Shown here: one piece after another, positions 9,043 to 16,407 of the stretch
Numbering within the stretch: position 1 is the stretch's first letter
Layout of the letters: every line of letters starts with the position of its first letter
Position numbers and translations under genes: made by a program
Assembly: GCA_020632995.1 (NCBI GenBank)
Contig: JACKEN010000016.1
Location: forward strand, 69,423-133,422
From: Deltaproteobacteria bacterium
GTDB lineage: Bacteria > Myxococcota > Kuafuiibacteriia > Kuafuiibacteriales > Kuafuiibacteriaceae
Direction of reading: 5' to 3'
DNA length: 64,000 nt
The notes under the pieces: generated by a model
What the model was told of the DNA's origin: nothing
The model's input: the letters and a program-made list of their open reading frames with translations, nothing else
Database searches by the model: none

Positions 9043-9175
9043 CCTCGGTGGCCGGTCCGGACGCCGGACGGGCGTCGGACGGACGCCGCGCCCCGGAGCT
9101 CGTCCCAGGGTACTGCCCCGCCTTGGCGGATCGGCCCCGCGCTCCGTGGCCCCCTGATTGCAAAGGGCCTGGCGC

Positions 9176-9604
9176 ATGAAGAACTCCAAGCCCCAGGCCG
9201 CCCTGGGCGCCCTCGCCCATCGCCTCCAGGACGAGCGCGACCTCTCCAACATCGTGCACTTCTTCTTCGACGAGGTGGGCGAGAGCCGCTGGATCCACCG
9301 AGGCTCGGCGCCGGTGCGGCACGAGCGGCTGGAGTCGGTGCTGTCCGCGTGCGTGGGGCGCCTGCCGGGCCCAGCGACAGAGGCGGTGGAGATCTACGCT
9401 TCTCGCTACGACAAGACAGACTTCATCCACGGGCTCGTGGTGATGGGCCGGCGCTCCGGGATCTTCTTCTACTTCGAGCGGGCCGACCAGGGGCTGCTCT
9501 CGGTGCCGTCGGCGGTCAGGCCGGGCTACACCGACCACCTCCGCTTCACCTTGCTCCCGACGCCTGCGGCGGTCGTGCCCGGGCCCGCAGGGCCGAGCAA
9601 CTGA
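9176..9604 (+). CDS. Hypothetical protein, about 142 residues
   Basis: A small soluble protein without signal peptide or membrane segment; I do not recognise it. ATG at 9176 is preferred over the upstream in-frame start at 9158. A central alternating pattern (HGLVVMGRRSGIFFYFERADQGLL, two halves) suggests an alpha/beta fold. It stands alone between the Uma2 gene and the antitoxin remnant. Base composition and codon use resemble neighbouring genes, so it is probably real. Confidence 0.6.
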   Translation: MKNSKPQAALGALAHRLQDERDLSNIVHFFFDEVGESRWIHRGSAPVRHERLESVLSACVGRLPGPATEAVEIYASRYDKTDFIHGLVVMGRRSGIFFYFERADQGLLSVPSAVRPGYTDHLRFTLLPTPAAVVPGPAGPSN

Positions 9605-9645
9605 TTGCATAGACGTCACAGGCCAGGCCCGTCGACCATGACCTC

Positions 9646-10098
9646 GTGGCGAGCCTCACGATCCGAAAGCTGGACGACGAGGTGAAGGAGGCCCTGCGGA
9701 TCCGAGCCGCCCGGGCCGGGCGCTCGATGGAGGAGGAGGCCCGGCGCATCCTCGTGCGTGCGGTTCGCGGCATGGACGGCCCCGCCCTGTTGGAACGCGC
9801 GAAGGCGTTGTTCGGCCCTGCGGAGGGCGTCGTGCTGGAGCGACCCCTTTGGTGGCACGTAGCCAAGCGGCTGGAGGCGCGAAGCGCAGGTCAGGTTGCG
9901 CGCCTGAACTCGCCACTCCGGGACAGGGCCCACGCCGCCAGGCCCGCGGCCACCGCCACCACCACCACGCGCAAGATCTGCAACCGGACCTCCTCGTCGG
10001 GGGGCGGTTCACGTTGTCCAGGTGCGCCCCCGCATGCAGCACGATGGCCAGCCAGGCCGCCGCCGCCCTGCGCCAGGAACCAGCCATTATCACGCTGA
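9646..10098 (+). pseudogene. FitA-like ribbon-helix-helix antitoxin, 3' end replaced, no toxin
   Basis: The first 70 or so residues are a clear FitA/VapB-type ribbon-helix-helix antitoxin (MASLTIRKLDDEVKEALRIR, then GRSMEEEARRIL). After about residue 72 the frame runs into sequence that is antisense to a CPBP-protease fragment (9.86-10.19 kb), so the natural C-terminal toxin-binding tail is lost. A PIN-domain toxin (VapC/FitB) would be expected just downstream and is absent. The reading frame is open to 10098, but the product is chimeric. Best read as a decayed toxin-antitoxin locus broken by a duplication junction. Confidence 0.6.
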
Positions 10099-10190
10099 AC
10101 AGGGGCCAGCTCGACCACCGCGATCGCCAGCTTCGCCGTCATCAGGGCCCCGGTGGCGGGGTCGAAGGACATCCCCAGGCGCCACAGCCC
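9861..10190 (-). pseudogene. CPBP protease C-terminal fragment (paralogue of the gene at 31.5 kb)
   Basis: On the minus strand this stretch encodes, in broken frames, the last ~110 residues of a CPBP intramembrane protease closely matching the intact gene at 31549-32370: MSFD..TGAL, the HAGAHLDNVN catalytic block (now in another frame) and the tail EEVRL.ILRVVVVAVAAGLAAW. Similarity continues past the stop into non-coding sequence (GCGCAGGTCAGGTTGCGCGCC-like stretch around 9888), so DNA was duplicated, not only protein. At least two frameshifts inactivate it. The N-terminal two thirds are missing. Confidence 0.75.
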
Positions 10191-10214
10191 CAGCTCTCTG
10201 CGGAGGGCGGCGAC

Positions 10215-10636
10215 AATGCCCCTCAGTGCTCAGCGTTCATCTCCCCAGACCCCTTGTAGCGCTGGACGGTGATGCGCTTGCTGCCCCCGAGCCTCGAGCT
10301 CAGTGACGACCTCCTCGATCCGGGCCAGGGCGAGGGCGCTGCCTTCGACCGTCAGCTCGAGGGCCCCCTCGGATCCTGGAAGGACTTGGCCAGCTGCTGC
10401 AGGGGTAGCAAGTCGCGGCTGGCCAGTAGCACGGGTCGACAACCGTCTTGCGGCGCGCGCCCGGGCGGCGGGACTCGAAGACCAGCTCCGCCCCGCGCTC
10501 CTTGGTCACGATCTCGACCCTCAGCTTCGCCATCACCTCGGGATAGTGCGAGGCCAGGTAGGCCTTGAAGGGGGCGACAACGTCCCGCTCCAGCGCCTCG
10601 ACGTCGACGCCGCCCGAGACCCGGAGGGGCATAGGA
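10215..10636 (-). pseudogene. gyrB: gyrB/parE 3' fragment (decayed)
   Basis: Reading the minus strand in three consecutive frames reconstructs the C-terminal part of a type IIA topoisomerase B subunit: VEALERDVVAPFKAYLASHY, FESRRPGARRKTV, LLPLQQLAKSFQDP, EVVTELEARG and finally ITVQRYKGSGEMNAE. The last block matches the very conserved QRYKGLGEMN-P/A-EQL of GyrB/ParE, after which it stops instead of continuing to LWETTM. Two frameshifts and a missing 5' end show it is not functional. Its 5' edge abuts the 24-bp repeat at 10627-10650. Confidence 0.7.
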
Positions 10637-10650
10637 AACATAAGATCTCG
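10627..10650 (+). repeat. 24-bp direct repeat, copy 1 (IS91-like terminus?)
   Basis: The sequence beginning GGGCATAGGAAACATAAGAT is identical at 23797-23820 and in the same orientation. A further block GTCTGCT(G/C)GAAC lies about 15 bases beyond each copy, so similarity extends beyond the core. Copy 2 sits at the 3' end of an IS91-like transposase remnant, which suggests this is the terminus of that element family. Here no transposase remains. Confidence 0.6.
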
Positions 10651-10754
10651 AGACACCGATCAACAGTCTGCTGGAACTCGAGACTACATAGCCTGCATTA
10701 TGGGATACTGACCTACCTCAGGGCCCGCCGGGGCCTGCTGTGTAGCCCGAGGCT

Positions 10755-11290
10755 ATCGTTGGTGGGATCGACGTCGTGGTGGTCGATCACCACCACCCGC
10801 GCCGCGCGCCGCATCGCGTCCTGGGCGGCGGGCCCGACGCGGGTGCCGTCGTTGTCCACGAAGAGCACGGTGCGCTGTCCGCCACCGCGCCTCGGTCCGC
10901 GAGCTCGTCCGCCCGCAAGAGCGCCCCGATCTGCTTCGGGGGCGGCGCGTCCACGTGCGCCTGCGCGGGCCCCGAGCGCCCGCCGCGCGCGCGACCGCCA
11001 CCGCCGAGCAGAAGCAGTCGGGATCTCCGGGCGCGTCCCCCACCACGAGCATTGGCCCGGGGTCGAGCAGCGCCGAGACCAGCGCCTCGGGCACCCGCTG
11101 GGTCCAGGCCTTGAGGGAGACGCGCGCCCGCGGCAGCTCGCAGTAGGGGGCGTCGGACAGGCACGGGCCGTCGCCACGAACCGTGGGATCGACGTGCTCC
11201 GCGCCCATCTCGGCGTCCACCAGAGCTTGCGCAGCCGGTGGGCCGCCGCACGTCCAGGGGTAGTGTAGCAGGAAGTAGGCCCGCCTCCGG
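10755..11290 (-). pseudogene. DHH-family phosphoesterase fragment (decayed)
   Basis: Two minus-strand frames together give a DHH-type phosphoesterase N-terminal region: FLLHYPWTCGG, then ALLDPGPMLVVGDAPGDPDCFCSAVAVARAAGA (split over frames), then TVLFVDNDGTRVGP and RAARVVVIDHHDVDP, which is the signature DHH motif. A frameshift between the blocks and the loss of the C-terminal half (DHHA1) make it non-functional. Parents could be NrnA-like nanoRNases or other DHH hydrolases. It forms part of the run of gene remnants left of the peptide-modification cluster. Confidence 0.55.
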
Positions 11291-11318
11291 AACCGTCGGA
11301 ATACGGCCCCCGCTGGGG

Positions 11319-11362
11319 TGTGCGGGCCCCGATCGGGGGCGCCCGCCCCCGGGGCGCGCACC
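11319..11362 (-). terminator. GC-rich inverted repeats after the glycosyltransferase
   Basis: Just downstream of the minus-strand glycosyltransferase there is a perfect palindrome CCCCGATCGGGG (11327-11338) beside a second GC-rich inverted segment. No T-run follows, so a role as terminator is only possible. Confidence 0.25.
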
Positions 11363-11375
11363 GAAGCCTCCGAGC

Positions 11376-12860
11376 TCAATCGGGGTCGCGGGCCGCCGCC
11401 GCCAGGCCGTACTTGTGCGCGAACGCGCGCTCCGGCGCCTCGAGTCGTTCGAGCGATCCAAGGCGGATGGCGGCGAGGATGGTATCGAGGTCGATTCCCG
11501 CCGCCATCGCGGTGTCCCGGAGCGTCGCCTCGAAGGCCGCGCCCCCCAACGCGGCCTCCCTCCCGAACGCCGAGGCTACACCCTCCGAGGGCACGACTCC
11601 GCTGGCGAAGCCCTCGAACACCGCCGCGTAGTCGCGCACGTAGAAGTGACCCGCTGGAGGATCGTCGAGCACCCTTCGACGGCGCTCGAGAAGATCCCGC
11701 CACATCTCGTCGTACCGGGCGACCCAACCCCTGGCCGAGAAGCGCGCGAGGACCTCGGCGCGTGCCGCCTCACCCAGCTTCCTGCGCAACGTGGCGTCGC
11801 TGGCGACCCGCTTCAAGCGCTCTGCGAGGGCCCCGACGTCGACGATGGTCGTCTGGGCTGCGTGCCCCAGCGTCGCTGCAGCCCCCACGAACAGCTCCGC
11901 CTCCTCGACCTCGCGGCTCGGGTAGGGGCCCGCGGTCGGGACGAGCAGGCCGGTACGCCCGTCGTCGATGATCTCTCGGTAGCCATCCCAGGCCGACGCA
12001 ATCACCGCGGCGCCGCAGGCCATCGCCTCGAGGAGCGTCAAGCCGAAGGTCTCCTGCACGTTGTCGGTGGGCGACACGAACACGTCCGCCGCCGCGTGGA
12101 GGTCCTCCGCGGGGATCCGCTCCGTGGGGAACCGAGTCGCAGAGGCCACGCCCAGCTCACCCGCGAAACGACGCAGCCGCGCGCGGTACCCCGGAGCCTG
12201 CTCTTCGCCCGCGACGCAGAGCGTGAAGCGGGCGCCGTCCGCCAGCGCGGCCCGCGCGGCGACCAACAGGGGCATCAGCTCCATCTTGTTCCACGGGCTG
12301 AGCCGCGTGAAACACAGGACCAGCACCTCGTCCGCAGCGACGTCGAGAACTCGACGGACGTCCGGCGCGGACCGTGGCCGAAACCGCTCTTCGTCGACGC
12401 CGTGTGGCACGACCATCGTGTGGAGGCGTTCATTCAAGTCGCAGGCCCGAGGTCCGAGCACGGACGAGATGGCCGCGACGTCTCGACGGAGTGCCACTTC
12501 GGCGCACATCGAAGGGCAGAGGACGAGATCCGGCGGCTCACGGAACAGGAGCAACGCCTTCAGCAGCGGGATACGCTGGTCGAGGTAGCCGACCGAGTGG
12601 GCCGTCGCGGTGACGATGGTGGTCGGAGGGTTGTGCGCGAGGTCCCGCACGTGCAGCGCTTGCCACGCCCTGGGCACCGATGTGTGCAGGACGAGCGGAC
12701 GCGGCGCGCGGCGCGCGCGGGCCACGAGCGCTTCGTCGCGGAGCGAACAGATCGGCGCAACCTCGAAATATTCGAGGAGTCGCTCGAGCGCACCATCACA
12801 GACATCGGCACCGAGGGTCGCTGCGGAAGGCTCGCGAAGGAACGCCAAGTCGTATTCCAA
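11376..12860 (-). CDS. Glycosyltransferase family 4-like (GT-B) with C-terminal extension
   Basis: A 494-residue cytosolic GT-B glycosyltransferase. The C-terminal Rossmann half has the sugar-nucleotide E-x7-E motif (Glu270 and Glu278 in QETFGLTLLEAMACG) and VIASAWDGYREII, as in GT4 enzymes. The N-terminal half includes TATAHSVGYLDQRIPLL and PHGVDEERFRP. About 100 extra residues after the GT core (PPAGHFYVRDYAAVF onward) are not part of the usual fold. The frame is open far upstream across the divergent precursor gene, but that is antisense shadow; the TTG at 12860 with GGAG nine bases upstream is the most sensible start. It is divergent from the precursor by 76 bases, suggesting shared control, and it may glycosylate the modified product or supply immunity; this is inference. 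Confidence 0.8.
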   Translation of the reverse strand: MEYDLAFLREPSAATLGADVCDGALERLLEYFEVAPICSLRDEALVARARRAPRPLVLHTSVPRAWQALHVRDLAHNPPTTIVTATAHSVGYLDQRIPLLKALLLFREPPDLVLCPSMCAEVALRRDVAAISSVLGPRACDLNERLHTMVVPHGVDEERFRPRSAPDVRRVLDVAADEVLVLCFTRLSPWNKMELMPLLVAARAALADGARFTLCVAGEEQAPGYRARLRRFAGELGVASATRFPTERIPAEDLHAAADVFVSPTDNVQETFGLTLLEAMACGAAVIASAWDGYREIIDDGRTGLLVPTAGPYPSREVEEAELFVGAAATLGHAAQTTIVDVGALAERLKRVASDATLRRKLGEAARAEVLARFSARGWVARYDEMWRDLLERRRRVLDDPPAGHFYVRDYAAVFEGFASGVVPSEGVASAFGREAALGGAAFEATLRDTAMAAGIDLDTILAAIRLGSLERLEAPERAFAHKYGLAAAARDPD

Positions 12861-12864
12861 TGAG

Positions 12865-12891
12865 TTGATCTCCGCGTCTCGAAGTGATAAT
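12865..12891 (+). promoter_or_regulatory. Candidate promoter for the precursor operon
   Basis: The 76-bp gap between the divergent glycosyltransferase and precursor genes contains TTGATC (12865-12870) and GATAAT (12886-12891), a -35/-10-like pair with a short 15-base spacer, about 45 bases before the precursor ATG. It is the only such pair I see in the gap. An AGGAGG ribosome site (12924-12929) sits seven bases before the ATG. Confidence 0.3.
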
Positions 12892-12936
12892 CCGCCCGAA
12901 GTAACCGGCCCTAGGGCTATCACAGGAGGTTTGGGT

Positions 12937-13464
12937 ATGGCGACGCGGAAGAAGAAGCCGGCTGCTCCGAAGGCCACAAAGAAGGTTGCTAAGAAGAAGG
13001 TGGCCAAAAAGAAGGTCACCAAGAAGAAGGTCACCAAGAAGAAGGCCACCAAGAAGAAGGGCGTCACCCGCAAGAAGGCGAAGACGGTCAAGCTCGGCTC
13101 GGGGTCGAAGCGTTCGGCCCGGCGCGTAGGTAACGTCGACCGGATGACCAGTGATCTCAACATCGTGCTCGGCGCGAAGGAGATCAACGCGATCCTCGAG
13201 CACATCGTCGGCAAGAAGGGCAAGGACGCGGGCGCGATCTTCGATCCCGGAAGTGTCGCGATCAACGGCGGCGGCTGCTGCGTTGATGCTTCGGTGGGCT
13301 CCTCGGTCATCGGACCGGTCTCGTCGGTCGGCTCCTCAGTGAGCGTCGTCGACCCGACCCTCGGCGCCGCCGGCAGTCGTGCCTCCCGGCTCGAGAGAAT
13401 CCGCACCACGATGCGTGGGGCGGACATGAAGGTCACGATTCCAGCCAACCTCAAGGTTCGCTGA
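12937..13464 (+). CDS. Candidate RiPP precursor: Lys-rich leader, GGGCC Ser/Val-rich core
   Basis: A 175-residue protein with three parts. Residues 1-52 are a Lys-rich repeat of KKKVAKKKVTKKK type, like histone H1/AlgP tails. Residues 55-105 form a plausible leader or recognition helix (MTSDLNIVLGAKEINAILEHIV). Residues 106-140 are low-complexity: INGGGCCVDAS followed by VGSSVIGPVSSVGSSVSVV, with adjacent Cys114-Cys115. The tail ends in basic residues and PANLKVR. ATG 12937 is set by AGGAGG seven bases upstream; the longer open frame upstream is antisense to the glycosyltransferase. It is followed after 43 bases by a SPASM maturase and four more radical SAM genes, which is why I propose it as their substrate. 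The family is unknown to me, and a structural nucleic-acid-binding role is the main alternative. Confidence 0.65.
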   Translation: MATRKKKPAAPKATKKVAKKKVAKKKVTKKKVTKKKATKKKGVTRKKAKTVKLGSGSKRSARRVGNVDRMTSDLNIVLGAKEINAILEHIVGKKGKDAGAIFDPGSVAINGGGCCVDASVGSSVIGPVSSVGSSVSVVDPTLGAAGSRASRLERIRTTMRGADMKVTIPANLKVR

Positions 13465-13507
13465 TCCCCTGCCCTCTCCGCAGCATCTCGCTCAGAAGGG
13501 GCGTCCA

Positions 13508-14947
13508 ATGTTCGCTACTTTCTTTCACGACGGTCGTGCGCTCGCACTCGACGGAGGCTCGACGTCCGACGAGCTTGCGGACGCCGTCGTCCTCGACCCA
13601 TCACAGTCCCTTCGCGCCAGCCGCTACAACGCGGTCTACGACGTCGACGGCGAGCGCGCGGTGGTGATGAACACCATCTCGGGCGCCGCCGACGTGATAG
13701 ACGCGTCGATCGCGGAGGCCCTAAAGAAGGACCAAGTCGGCAAGCTGCACGTCGACACTCGAAGGTACCTCGCGGGCCGTGGGTACCTGTGGCGGTCGGA
13801 GCACGACGAGCTGCGTGTCATCCACAAGCTCGGCGAAGGCACCCGAGACAGTGTCCGGCGTCGACAGCCGCTGAAGCTGCTGCTCATCCCCACGTACCGA
13901 TGCAATTTATCTTGCACATACTGTTGGCAGCAGCCCTTCGTGAAGGAGTACTACAAGGACTCTTTCGACGAAGCGATGACGGCCTCGGCTTTCTCGGCGA
14001 TGCTGAAGCTGGAGGAGATGGAGAAGGATAGGACGGCCTACACCGAGCTGCAGTTGTTCGGCGGCGAGCCTCTGCTCCCGGCGGTCCGTCCTCTGGTCGA
14101 GCGAGCGGTCCAATTCGCGGCGGAGCACGGCTGGGCGCTGCGCATCACGACGAATGGGATGGGGCTGGCCGACTACCTCGAGCTCTTCGCAGAGTACCCT
14201 CCCGCGGAGGTTCAGATCACCGTCGACGGGCCTCCGGAGATGCTCCGGCTGCGGCGGCGAGGCGCGGACTTCGAGAAGATCGCAAGGGGAATCGAGGGGC
14301 TGCTGTTCTACGGCCAGACCCTCGTGAACCTCCGGGTCAACCTGGACGCCGCGAACCTCGAGACCCTGCCGGACCTGGCGAACATCCTCATCGACCGCCG
14401 GTGGTTCACGAACCCCAAGTTCTACGCATACGTGGCCCCCACGCGCGACGAGCACTTCGACAAGCGAGACATGTACGACAACCGCGCGCCCATGCTCGCT
14501 CGGTACGTCGATCTCGTTCATCAGCATCCTCAGCTGGAGATCTTCAACGTGCGGGGCTGGAACGGCTTCGGCGATGTCCAGCACCTCGAGCAACAGGGCG
14601 TGCTGCCGCGCGCCACGTTCCACTCGTGCGACGCGAACCTGAACATGTTCGTATTCGACGCGCGTGGGATGCTCTACGCGTGCAACGAAGCCAACGGCCG
14701 AGAGGACCGCTCGATAGGTCGCTTCCATCCGGACCTCGAGATCGACGAGTCGGCCCTGGCCGCCTGGCGGACGCCTGCATTCCTCCAGCGCGAGGGCTGC
14801 CAGACGTGTAGCCTCATGCCGCTCTGCGGCGGCGGCTGCATGATCTCTACCGAGGGCGAGGACTACCACGCGGGATACTGCGAGGACGTCAAGAGTTCGT
14901 TCGAGTTCTCGCTCGTAGACCTCGCGCGCAGGAGGCTCGCCACGTGA
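13508..14947 (+). CDS. Radical SAM/SPASM peptide maturase
   Basis: A 479-residue radical SAM enzyme with the architecture of RiPP maturases. Residues 1-105 are an N-terminal recognition-type domain (SRYNAVYDVDGERAVVMNT, then an alpha-helical part), as in many peptide-maturing SPASM enzymes. The SAM-binding cluster is Cys132, Cys136 and Cys139 (CNLSCTYC); LFGGEPLL is the GGEP-type SAM motif. The SPASM region begins near residue 375 (HSCDANLN) and ends with CQTCSLMPLCGGGC plus a final Cys in AGYCED, enough for two auxiliary 4Fe-4S clusters. It starts 43 bases after the precursor gene with an AAGGGG site, and its stop overlaps the GTG of the next gene. Likely reactions are thioether, C-C or other side-chain crosslinks; which one cannot be read. 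Confidence 0.88.
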   Translation: MFATFFHDGRALALDGGSTSDELADAVVLDPSQSLRASRYNAVYDVDGERAVVMNTISGAADVIDASIAEALKKDQVGKLHVDTRRYLAGRGYLWRSEHDELRVIHKLGEGTRDSVRRRQPLKLLLIPTYRCNLSCTYCWQQPFVKEYYKDSFDEAMTASAFSAMLKLEEMEKDRTAYTELQLFGGEPLLPAVRPLVERAVQFAAEHGWALRITTNGMGLADYLELFAEYPPAEVQITVDGPPEMLRLRRRGADFEKIARGIEGLLFYGQTLVNLRVNLDAANLETLPDLANILIDRRWFTNPKFYAYVAPTRDEHFDKRDMYDNRAPMLARYVDLVHQHPQLEIFNVRGWNGFGDVQHLEQQGVLPRATFHSCDANLNMFVFDARGMLYACNEANGREDRSIGRFHPDLEIDESALAAWRTPAFLQREGCQTCSLMPLCGGGCMISTEGEDYHAGYCEDVKSSFEFSLVDLARRRLAT

Positions 14948-16398
14948 AGATCGCGCTCGTCGCTCCCCCCATCAAGAGCCGCTACGTCCAGGGCCTCGAC
15001 GAGCCCTTGGGGCTCGAGTACCTCGCGGCGGTCGTCGAGCACGCCCACGACGTGTGCATCATCGACGCCTTCAACCAGCGGCTGACCGTGGAGGACACGA
15101 TCATGCTGCTCGAGGAGTACGAGCCGGATGTCGTGGGCCTCGGGCTGGTGATGACCGGCGCGCACGACCCGACGCTCGAGATCTGCCGCGCCGTCAAGGC
15201 CCGGTTCCCGAGGGCGGTCACCGTGCTCGGCGGTCACACCGCGATGTTCGTCGCGGACGACCTCGTGGTTCGGGAAGAGGTCGATTGCATCGTCTGGGCG
15301 GAGGGTGAGCCGACGTTCGTCGATCTCGTCGAGCACATAGAGCGCGGACGTGATTGGCGAGCGATCCAGGGCATCATCTACAGCGACGGCGCCAAGGTCG
15401 TGCGAACGGAGAAGCGCAGCAACATCGAGGATCTGAACGCTCACCCGCTGCCGGCGCGACACCTGTTGCCCGGCATCGAGGACTACATGCTGTCGGTCCT
15501 CCGTTCCCGCGGCTGCGCCTACTACTGCCCATACTGCTCCGTGGCTGCGTTCTGGGGCGGCCGCATGAACCGGCGCCGAAGCGACGAGAGCGTGCTCGCG
15601 GAGCTCGCGCACATCAGCGAGCACTACCCGCGTGACACGGTCGCGTTCGCTGACGACACGTTCACGGTGCCGCCCAAGCAGGTGCTGGAGCTCTGCGCGA
15701 AGATCGGCGGCGCCAACCTCGGGCTGACCTGGTCTTGCACCGGCCGAGTCGAGACGATCACGCCCGAGCTCTTGGACGGAATGCGCGCGGCTGGTTGCAC
15801 CGACATGTTCTTCGGGATCGAGTCCGGCAGCGACAAGGTGCTCCGGAGGCTCGGTCGACGATACGACGCGAACCGCGTGCTCGAGATCTACGAGATGTGC
15901 CTGCTCGCGGACATCCGCCCGAGGTTCTCGTTCATCTTCGGTTTGCCCGACGAAGACTGGGACGCCGTGCAGGATACTTGGCGCCTGATCGAACGACTGG
16001 AGGGCGTGTCCGTCGGCGTGCACATCCTGACTCCGCTGCCGGGCACCGATATCGGCACCGACCCCGAGAGCTTCGGGATCAAGGTGACGACGGAGCACGG
16101 CGTCGGCGATCTCGACATCAACTCCGACGTCATGATCGAGAACGGGTTTCTCAGCAAGGAGCAGATCCGCGAGGCATACCGGCGCGGCGCGGGCCTCGCG
16201 GTCCGCGCTGGCCGCCGGAGTGTCGCGGTGAAGAGGATCCTGGCCGGTGAGCGAGTGCCCCCGCTCGGTCCACCTCGGCTGCGCGACGTCGACCGAGCAC
16301 CTGCGGCGCAGGTCTCCGCGGATCCGGGCGTCGTCACCCTCGGCACGCTGCGCGCGAGCGCGAAGCGACAACGAACCCCGGCCACCAGCGATGGGTGA
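14944..16398 (+). CDS. B12-binding-domain radical SAM enzyme
   Basis: A 484-residue enzyme. Residues 1-140 form a Rossmann-type cobalamin-binding domain (MKIALVAPP, then PDVVGLGLVMTG and TVLGGHTAMF); the classic DxHxxG His is not evident, as in many class B radical SAM enzymes that bind B12 base-off without it. The radical SAM core follows with Cys191, Cys195 and Cys198 (CAYYCPYC), ADDTFT, and FFGIESGSDKVLRRLGR. The C-terminal ~80 residues are basic and probably disordered. Class B enzymes most often methylate unactivated carbon or phosphorus, so C-methylation of the peptide is the leading guess. The GTG start overlaps the SPASM stop (GTGA), showing coupling. Confidence 0.87.
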   Translation: MKIALVAPPIKSRYVQGLDEPLGLEYLAAVVEHAHDVCIIDAFNQRLTVEDTIMLLEEYEPDVVGLGLVMTGAHDPTLEICRAVKARFPRAVTVLGGHTAMFVADDLVVREEVDCIVWAEGEPTFVDLVEHIERGRDWRAIQGIIYSDGAKVVRTEKRSNIEDLNAHPLPARHLLPGIEDYMLSVLRSRGCAYYCPYCSVAAFWGGRMNRRRSDESVLAELAHISEHYPRDTVAFADDTFTVPPKQVLELCAKIGGANLGLTWSCTGRVETITPELLDGMRAAGCTDMFFGIESGSDKVLRRLGRRYDANRVLEIYEMCLLADIRPRFSFIFGLPDEDWDAVQDTWRLIERLEGVSVGVHILTPLPGTDIGTDPESFGIKVTTEHGVGDLDINSDVMIENGFLSKEQIREAYRRGAGLAVRAGRRSVAVKRILAGERVPPLGPPRLRDVDRAPAAQVSADPGVVTLGTLRASAKRQRTPATSDG

Positions 16399-16407
16399 GG
16401 CTGAGAC

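Noticed and set aside
12937..13090. Lys-rich stretch read as histone H1-like DNA-binding protein only
   Set aside because: Kept as an alternative, but the GGGCC/Ser-Val region and the immediate radical SAM neighbours point to a substrate role.
12861..13508. N-terminal 216 codons of the open frame containing the glycosyltransferase
   Set aside because: They are antisense to the precursor gene, rich in Phe/Leu from the Lys repeats, and precede a good TTG start with a Shine-Dalgarno site.
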